Assembly: GCA_015680685.1 (NCBI GenBank)
Contig: MNCI01036208.1
Span: 135,600-199,599 of the forward strand
Reading direction: 5' to 3'
Length of the DNA stretch: 64,000 nt
Source: Gnetum montanum
Lineage: Eukaryota; Streptophyta; Gnetopsida; Gnetales; Gnetaceae
The translations under genes were made by a program, and so were the position numbers. The notes under the pieces are model-generated. The model had not been told where the DNA came from. It searched no databases and worked only from the letters and a program-made list of their open reading frames with translations. Positions 56,658 through 64,000 of this stretch are shown here, piece after piece (within the stretch, counting starts at the first letter, position 1; the number at the start of each line of letters is the position of its first letter).

Positions 56658-58043
56658 GTGAGTTAACCTTTTTTGTTTGTTTGTTTTGGACCACAGAATA
56701 TCAAATTAAACCTCCTGGGATAGCTAGAGGAATTATTTGCTATAACTTAATGGATTTCCTCTTAATTTTACAAGCTTTTCTTTTTCAGGTGGCCTGTGCT
56801 CTTCTAATGGCTGGAGAGGGTTTAGATAATCACATAGCTGTCAAGCAAATTTTAATAAAATTGGGAATGTATTTTCAAGTTCAGGTCGGCAATGCCCTCA
56901 TTGGATTCGAAAATTCTTTTGTAGCACAAACGGATGGTTTTAAATTTCTTATTGGAATTGACTGTAGTTTAATTTATTTTCGGTTCGTCTTTGCATCCTC
57001 CTATAACAAATGATATTATCCCATTTTGTTTATAGGATGATTATCTGGATTGCTTTGGTGATCCGAAAGTCAGTGGAAAGGTGAGATCACAATGACAAAA
57101 TGCTTTTAGTAGTCTACACATCCAATTAATATCTTATATGACTTTCTTTCAAATATAAAAGCTTTTTTTTTGTCATGTAAAAAACATAGAAATGACTTGA
57201 TCAATTTGGAGTAGCATCAGTTCAGCTAGAGGCGAGAATAATGAAACATGTGGCATTTAGCAAAAAAGCAATTATATTTTCACTAGTTGTGCTGATTATG
57301 CCTCCGGGTGATGAGCTACTAATAATTGTATATTATTTAATTTTTGTAGATTGGAACTGACATCGAAGACTTTAAATGTTCTTGGTTAGTGGTACAAGCA
57401 ATTGAACGAGCTGATGCTAGCCAAATCCAGAGGCTAAATGTATTAAAAGATGGATAAAAGGTTTTCATCTTTTTCTGTTCATACAGTGCTTATAGTGATT
57501 TTTCATTTTGATTCTTTTGTTTTAGACCAACTACGGAAAGAAAGATCCAGCTTGTGTCTTTGATATCAAGGCATTATACAATGAGCTAAAACTTCAGGTT
57601 TTTATTCTCATTTTCCCCAACAGTTGGTGGATGAATGGCATCTATAAAACTGTTAATTCATGCATGCCGATGAAGTTCTTTCAGTTGATATACTAGTGTT
57701 CTTATTGTGGAATTCAAGTTATGTAACTGAAAAGCTTATTGGCGCTAAGGATACATTCCCAGTAAATTTCGTTTATTATTAGCATTGGTCAAGTCTGAAG
57801 TAAGATGTTTGATAAAATACTTCTTTAACATGATACCATAAACAGGATTCTTTTTTCGAGTACGAGAGCAACAGCTATGAGGAGCTGATTGCAGCAATTG
57901 AAGAACAGGAGAGTGAGCCAATACGGATAAAGATTGTTTCCATATTGCTGGTAGCTACGATTTTCAAAACCTGAAGCTCTTAATGGTTTGTGCAGCTTAT
58001 GTTGAAGGCATTCCCGGATAAAATATATAAGAGACAAAAGTGA

Positions 58044-59016
58044 AGAGAACATTTGCTTGAATGCACTTTTTTTCATTTGAATGAACATTTTGATGTTCAA
58101 CAATATAGACTGTTTCAGTTTAAATTTTAGTGAGATAATCTCTGGGGGCAATAGATTTCTTGGATCATGGAAATCAGCAAATGAATGTGATTAAAGACCA
58201 GTAGTTTTTCTTTTTTCTTTTTTCTCCTTAATAATAGGATCAACTTTCACGTTTATCTCAGGCGCTTCCTTACGGCCATATTTTCGTGTTCCAAGTTGGT
58301 TGGATGACATCCAGTTTCTCAACCAAATAACCTGTACAATGTCAATTACGTAGTTCTTGACTTTAGCAGACTTTAGCTGCAGCAATTTTATTTTACTTTA
58401 AATTTTTCTTGTATAGATACACGGAACCAAAATGCTCAGGCATAGGAAAGATACCAGGTGGTACGGTCTCAAAGTTTTATAAATTTAAGTAGTACAGAAA
58501 AAAAAAAAAAAAAAGATTACCGCAGCCTCGTCAACCAGTTTAAAAGATGAGTAATTATTGAACTTTGACGGACCGCTAGGTAAGGTAGCCCTTGAATTGT
58601 TCTCCTTAATAACTCACACTTAAATATCAACTACCCGTCTTGTGTTCTTTTACCAGCAAGAACGATGCATTTTTTCAGAATGAAAAGTATTCAGATTGTT
58701 GGAAAGGTATGAGTTGTAACTCATAGCTGTGTTGAACTATGAGTTACATTTTTCATCTTTTTTTCAGACAAATCGTCAAGGTTGCAATGTAAAGGAAAAA
58801 AATAGTTAAGATGCAATGTAAAGGAAAAATAAAATAGTTAAGATAAAAAATAAAAAATAAATTAAGATTTTTGGTGATAAGTGGTTGAAGTAGTTAGTTT
58901 ATAATTTTGTTAAACATGAAGTTGTTAGTTCAAGTCATACTTTAAGTATTGTTATATTCATCTATAATTCTTTAAGTGTATTATGTTGGTTGTACGTATT
59001 GAAGTGTTCTTATAGT
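58044..59016 (+). other. FPPS 3' flank and LINE target region
   Basis: No coding sequence. Holds an A17 run (58498-58514), a perfect 11-bp stem hairpin (GTAACTCATAG, 58716-58726, and CTATGAGTTAC, 58737-58747) and a duplicated GCAATGTAAAGGAAAAA unit (58782-58840). Confidence 0.6.
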
Positions 59017-59032
59017 CAAATTAGATTCAAAT

Positions 59033-60850
59033 GTTGAAGGCATTCCCTATTACTTTATCTATGCAAATCCATAATGACCACCAACGACGGAATTATCATC
59101 TCTTTAGGTTACATAGCCAATGTTTCTCTTCTCCTTCCGCCCAACAACTTCTTTCTAGCCTTTGGAATGCTGAACCAAGACCCTTAGGTTTAACGGGTTG
59201 GATCCATTGGTGGCTTCGAACTACTAGTAGAGTTAGGAATTTCGCCCATCATTTTGGTAAGGAAGTTGCCTCTCGCTCTCGGCAAGAGTACACCAACATA
59301 TGCTCTACCATTGAGCACCTTACGACTAAACTAACTGATGATCCCTTCAATAGTCACCTTCAAGGGGAGCTCGCCAGAGCCCGTATTGCCTTTCAACATT
59401 GGGAAGTATATAAGGCACAAGGTGCCTTGATTAAAAGTCGGCTCACTTGGCTAAATATACAAGACGAGCACTGTAAGGAATTCTTTAAGTACCTTAACCG
59501 ATCCCCCCCTTCACCCTCTTTAGATAAACTCTCCATAAATGGTTCCATTATCACTGACCAAAATAGTCTTCTCTCTTATCTTAAAGAACACTTTGAGGCC
59601 TTATTCACCACTACTCTTATGGATCCTGCATCCTTCGCGGTAGCTACTCTAAATTATCCTAAACTAGTTAATTCTTCTATGCTGACAATTTTAGAAGTCG
59701 ATATTACTCCACTTGAGCTTCGACAGGCTTGCTTTAACCTAAGCCCTGGGAAAGCCCCGGGTTATGATGGTTTTCCAGTTGAATTTTTTCAAAAGCATTG
59801 GGATCTGGTTGGTTCTGACCTCTTCCATGTTATGCTTACTGGCTCTTTGGGACCAATCTTAAACCAAGGGATTATTCGTCTTCTCCCTAAAACTGGAGAT
59901 CCAACTTGTATCTCCAATTGGCAACCTATCACCTTAATGTGGTTTACAAAATCTGGTCAAAGTGTTTGGCTTTGCGATTAAAGAAAGTCCTTACCTTTAT
60001 TATTTCCCCCCAACAGACTGGCTTTGTTCTGGGAAGATACATATTAAATAACGTGGTGGCTGCTTGGGAAGGTCTTAAGTGGGCTGAGGATGAGCGTCAG
60101 GATATCCTCCTGATGAAGCTTGACTACGCTAAAGCGTATGATAACATTAAGTGGGACTTCATTATCCAAATCATGACTAAATTGGGTTTTGGCCCTAAGT
60201 TCATTCATATGGTAGAATGCTTATTCTCAGATGCTACTGCGCGAATTGCGACTACCTTCGGCATCTCTTCTCCCTTTTCTATTCATAGGTTTGTTAGGCA
60301 AGGTAGCCCTCTCGCTCCTTATCTCTTCATCATAGCGGCTGATTTTCTCTGTCATCCAATCAGCTTGGATATCCAAAACAATGTTTTATTTGGGGTTCCT
60401 CTATCTTCTCCTCAACATCAGCTCCTCAATATGCATTTCGCTGATGACTCATTTTTCCTTATTCAAAACAATGCGGATAATGTGCAGTGTCTCTTGTCTC
60501 GAGTAGAGCAATATTGCTCCCTCTCGGGATCTATCATAAATTGGCGGAAATCTTCTGTTTATAGCTTCACCAATAACTACAGTCATTTGCCCAACTATAG
60601 TTGGAAGCGTACTCAAGATCATGAGATCATTAAGTTCTTGGGAATTCCCTTTCACTATAGAGGCCCAACGTCCGAGCTCTGGGACCAAGTAATTGCTCGA
60701 ATTCACAGAAAAATGGAAAAATGGAAAACCAAACCCCTCACCCTTTCCGGAAGGTATCTAATCTGTAAGTCTATTTGTGCCTCTACCCATGTTTATTAAT
60801 CGTCATGTTGGGCCCCTTCCCATCCTTCTTATCAAAAGCTTTAACGTTTA
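59033..60850 (+). pseudogene. LINE reverse transcriptase, frameshifted
   Basis: Pre-RT spacer from 59033. RT begins with FNLSPGKAPGYDGFPVEFFQ, then IIRLLPKTGDPTCISNWQPI; a frameshift near 59935 moves to NVVYKIWSKCLALRL, PQQTGFVLGRYILNN, LLMKLDYAKAYDNIKW, FVRQGSPLAPYLFI and LLNMHFADDSFFLI (catalytic FADD intact). TAA stops at 60797 and 60842. Confidence 0.85.
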
Positions 60851-60862
60851 TTTCGAGACTTC

Positions 60863-61842
60863 ATGTGGTCATCTAAGGACTCTCAAAAAGGCTTTCATCG
60901 TGTAGCCTGGAATATAGTAACTCTTCCTAAGAACAAAGGCGGATTGGGCCTTTTGAACTCCTTTAAGCAAGGTCTCACCCTTGTCGCTAAGTGGTTGATT
61001 CAGCACTTAGATGCCCCCAATATATTGGGAATCTCCTTCAGTTAAGGCTTCGACAAGCATTTCCTAAGAATAGGTCTATCTGGAAGGGTATCCACCCTGT
61101 TAATTGGATCCTTTCTCCTCACGACATTATCATTCCTGGAACACATGTTTTCAAAAGCATTTGGAAGGCTTGGCAAGTCTTACATTCTCATGTGAATTGG
61201 AATAATATACATATCAATCCTACTCTTCTTTCTAAGATTTGCCCTTGGTGGCTGCCCCTATGTCCTGCTCCTCTAGCCACCTCAAATGCCAGGGTAGCCA
61301 CCATCTGGTTTCAAAAGGGAGTTGTTTCCCTTAGCTGTCTTCGTCTCACCAATCAGTGGATTACTTGGGATATGTTCAAAAACTTATATGGGGCTTCCAG
61401 AATTATGCACCATTGCCTCGATAGACTTTATCACTTCATTCATCAGAATTTGCATGTGGAAGCTTCGGTTCCTAGTCTCTTCCATGGTCTTCAATGGACT
61501 AATGGATCGAACCTTCTACCCTATAAACCTCATGTGCCCTTTCAATTGTTGCATGATTCCTCTACGATTGTTAACCGTTGCAATCGATCATGGCACAAAG
61601 AAGAGTCTGAACAGTTTTGGCTCTCTCTCTTTTCACGAGTATGGAGCCTTCCGACTCTTCCAAAAATTAAGCAATTTCTTTGGTGCCTCTTGCATCAAGG
61701 CCTGCCTATCGGCAAACGTCGTGAATACCTTGGGATTTCAAACCCTACCTGCCCTCTCTGTGGAGGTCTTGAAAATTTTGTCCATGTTTTTTGGCATTGC
61801 CCTTTCTCTCAGTCTTTATCCATCAATATGTTCAGATGTTGA
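60863..61842 (+). pseudogene. LINE C-terminal region with zf-RVT domain
   Basis: WNIVTLPKNKGGLGLLNSFK is the usual stretch after the RT thumb. A frameshift follows near 61030. The tail has FSRVWSLPTLPKIKQFLWCL and CPLCGGLENFVHVFWHCPFS, the Cys/His cluster of the zf-RVT domain found in plant LINEs. Stop at 61840. Confidence 0.8.
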
Positions 61843-61916
61843 TCATGTACTTATTCTCATTGAATTAATAAAATTCTCTTTTTGGGGTCCGACACCCCCC
61901 CAAATTAGATTCAAAT

Positions 61917-64000
61917 TAGTTTAGTTCTAATACATTGGCTATATATATTGAGGTGTACCTATAGTCAAATTAATTTAGTTCCAACACATTAGTATATATT
62001 TCATGGTTAGCTTATGGTGATTTTATGTGCAAACCATGACTTGGAGTAGAAGTCATGGTCAAAGTAAAAAATTTGAATTTCTAAAAATTGGTAAATTAGA
62101 TCTTGATGAAATTTGAATGTAGATGTTTGCCTAAGCTAGGTTGATATTCTCAACGATGAATTTGACCCGATGGAAATAGAATTATCTTGAATTTGGATGA
62201 AATGCTTGTAATGAATTTTATGCTTTCTAAAACTTGAAATTTGAAATTTCTTTATGCTAGATGGAATGCTACTTTAGCTTGAGTCTTGTAAATTGAATTG
62301 AAGAAGAATTGTATTTCAAATTAAATGGATTGATAAAGTAATAAATGAGAATAGAGATGACAATAACTTGTTGGAAATTGTGGATGGAATAGTGGAGATA
62401 GTTTGAAGATGGAAATTGTTGAATCATGGAATTTTTGAAATGAAGGATGAATTGATGGAATATGAAAAGATGGAGAAAATTTTAACTAGAAATAATATCT
62501 TTTCATTGAATAATTTTTTCAAATAATTTACAGCATGATAAGCCTATGTATTTATAGGTATTTGATAGGGCCATCCTAGCTATGGATGGGTCATGGTCTT
62601 TTTCTATAAAATATGGTTAGAAATTCAAGGAACATGAGAGATTAAGGCTATATTATTCAATTATACCCATCTATCAATCTTTTAGTAAAGGTAAAAATAA
62701 ATGGATATGTTTTTTACTTTGTCCTATATGACATAAAAAATGAATTAAAAATTAAGGCTTTTGTTCCTATGTTACAAAGAATCTAAATTATCTTGCCTTT
62801 GTTTTTTAACTTTGACTCTTGTCTTGATGCTTTTACCTAGATTAAATTTTCTATACATTCTTATGTAGATGTGGCCTTCATCACTTTGAATTTTTGGTTA
62901 TTGATGCTAATACTAATATTTTAAAAGTTTGTGTAGATCCAAAAGGATCTATCAAATAAATAAACTTATGCAAAATACATTAATAGCAATAAATCCTAAG
63001 TATAATATATGTTTCAAATATTCATGTAACTTGAACATGCCTTCTATATAATTCCCTAAAACTAATATTCATATCATGAATAGCTTATACAAAGATTAAC
63101 TAGAGATTTGCCATTTTCTCTTGAAGAAATCTATTTTGTAACATTCTAATAATACATGTTGCTCATCTTCTACCACTTGTAGGAAACATAGTTAACATAT
63201 TATATCTTCATGATATTTATTGTTGTATATTCTAGTCTCAACTCAAAGATGGTGTAATCTCATTCTTAATATGCTAATTAGTACTGTTAGAGATACTGGA
63301 ATTGTTGTAAATAGAACCATTTCATCATGTTTGTTATCTCTAATATTTTGTGAGTAAAATGAAAGTTTCTTTTGTATTTGTGCCTCATTTTACCCTCTCT
63401 CTAAGAACTTTCTCTATAACAAGTTTCCAAGCTTATTTTAAATTTATTATACCATCAATATTATCAATACCACGTTTTTGCAACTACAATCATCCTTCAT
63501 GGAATCATCCTTATTGTTTAGCAAGTTTTGATGATTCTCTTGAGTTCTTATTACTATTTTTCTATCTCAAGTATAATGTTAAGAATTGATATATTCCTTT
63601 AGCTTCTAATGGCAACAAATTAGCTTCTAATAAAAGTATTACATAGGGAACTTAAGTTTTTACCATAAATTCATTTAAAGAGAATTATTTTAAAAGCTTT
63701 TTAAAAATGTTTTTCATGAATTTTTATTGAGACCTAGGCCCCACATCACATGTTGATGAATCGTGGTTTGTTAGGTGCTCAGATTGGACCCTTGATATCG
63801 AACCCTTGACATCAGACCCTCGATATCGAGTATGCAATATCGTAGCCTAGATAATGTTGGCGACCGTTTGGGACGCGACCGTCAACGAGTGTCCTCGAAT
63901 AGGATTTAGGTGCCTGCTGGTCTCTGGCAACACCAAGGCCCAGATACCTCCAAATAACTCAGTAGTTAATGTGAGTATGTGTGTGTGCTGTTGCGGCGTG
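61917..64000. other. AT-rich region, no gene recognised
   Basis: The first 80 bases repeat the sequence around the LINE target (GTCAAATTAGATTCAAATTAGTTTAGTTC versus GTCAAATTAATTTAGTTCC at 61965). From 63720 the sequence changes: GC content rises and GATATC palindromes appear (CTCGATATCGAG, 63819-63830), as in the U3 of LTR 1. This may be the edge of another repeat running out of the window. Confidence 0.5.

Larger units (their letters stand above)
55892..58043 (+). pseudogene. FPS: farnesyl diphosphate synthase, 5'-truncated, introns kept
   Basis: FPPS makes the C15 precursor of sterols and sesquiterpenes. Nine exons resemble the C-terminal two thirds of plant FPPS: 55892-56008 ([20 protein letters not shown]), 56095-56177 (GFQTACGQLLDLSTTYEKDL), about 56573-56657, 56789-56884 (VACALLMAGEGLDNHIAVKQ), 57036-57080 (DDYLDCFGDPKVSGK, second Asp-rich motif intact), 57350-57439 ([20 protein letters not shown]), 57527-57597 (NYGKKDPACVFDIKALYNEL), 57846-57912 (FFEYESNSYEELIAAIEEQE), 57996-58043 (LKAFPDKIYKRQK, stop). 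Most introns have GT-AG ends. The first Asp-rich motif (DDIMD) and all upstream exons are absent, exon 3 has a stop and duplication, and the last two exons do not join in phase. Retained introns show a DNA-level copy, not a processed one. Confidence 0.85.
59033..61900 (+). mobile_element. L1-type LINE, 5'-truncated
   Basis: Non-LTR retrotransposon lacking ORF1 and nearly all of the endonuclease. It is flanked by a perfect 16-bp target duplication, CAAATTAGATTCAAAT (59017-59032 and 61901-61916). The 3' end is ...GGTCCGACACCCCCC without a poly(A) tail; an AATAAAA lies 30-odd bases upstream. 5' truncation with long target duplication is the normal outcome of target-primed reverse transcription. 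Confidence 0.85.

Noticed and set aside
55892-58043. Functional farnesyl diphosphate synthase gene
   Set aside because: First Asp-rich motif and 5' exons are absent, exon 3 is duplicated with a stop and poor acceptor, and the last exons do not join in phase.
59031-59981. ATG at 59031 as the start of a LINE protein
   Set aside because: The ATG is formed partly by the target duplication; the element is truncated and the frame has no true start.

Overview
This is a plant nuclear sequence from a large, transposon-dominated genome. The evidence is: Athila-type and Tat-type Ty3/gypsy retrotransposons, an L1-type LINE with a plant zf-RVT tail, and intron-bearing remains of a farnesyl diphosphate synthase gene. 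A seed plant is likely. A gymnosperm is plausible but not shown. I see no intact host gene. The window is a nest of retrotransposons (1-54.6 kb) followed by an old gene fragment and a LINE (55-62 kb).

Nested block. All Athila-like elements lie on the minus strand. The oldest, E, has its 5' LTR at 53757-54627 and its 3' LTR at 2748-3644. The second LTR also borders a primer binding site and the gag of a further element, A, which runs off the left edge. Element B (about 6138-18189) sits in E near the start of E's env-like region. B's 3' LTR has been lost. Element C (23372-53358) interrupts E's gag: sequence left of 23372 and right of 53358 reads on as one gag. Element D (28400-45020, plus strand) interrupts C and is the youngest, with about 4% LTR divergence and a perfect 5-bp target duplication, ATGGT. 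The Athila copies carry gag, protease, RT, RNase H and integrase remains plus an env-like reading frame after integrase. All are broken by stops and by lost catalytic residues.

Element D is the most unusual object. It has 1.35-kb LTRs and gag-protease in one frame interrupted by three TAG codons. RT and RNase H are followed by a second RNase H, which places it in the Tat lineage. Integrase is partly hidden by a 956-base gap. About 5.4 kb separates protease from RT. Inside that stretch, on the opposite strand, lies an eight-exon gene (34305-38503). Seven introns have GT-AG ends, and six of the junctions match in phase. Its first two exons encode a domain resembling NLI-interacting-factor/FCP1-like HAD phosphatases. 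A TATA box lies upstream on the antisense strand. A 48-bp tandem array with a core motif lies just beyond the antisense gene. A degenerate array with the same core lies between integrase and the 3' LTR.

Right part. Positions 55892-58043 hold nine exons of farnesyl diphosphate synthase. The 5' exons are missing, and one exon carries a 37-bp tandem duplication and a stop. Two SINE-like sequences in opposite orientation lie at and within its 5' end. A 5'-truncated LINE with a 16-bp target duplication occupies 59033-61900. The last 2 kb is AT-rich without recognisable genes.
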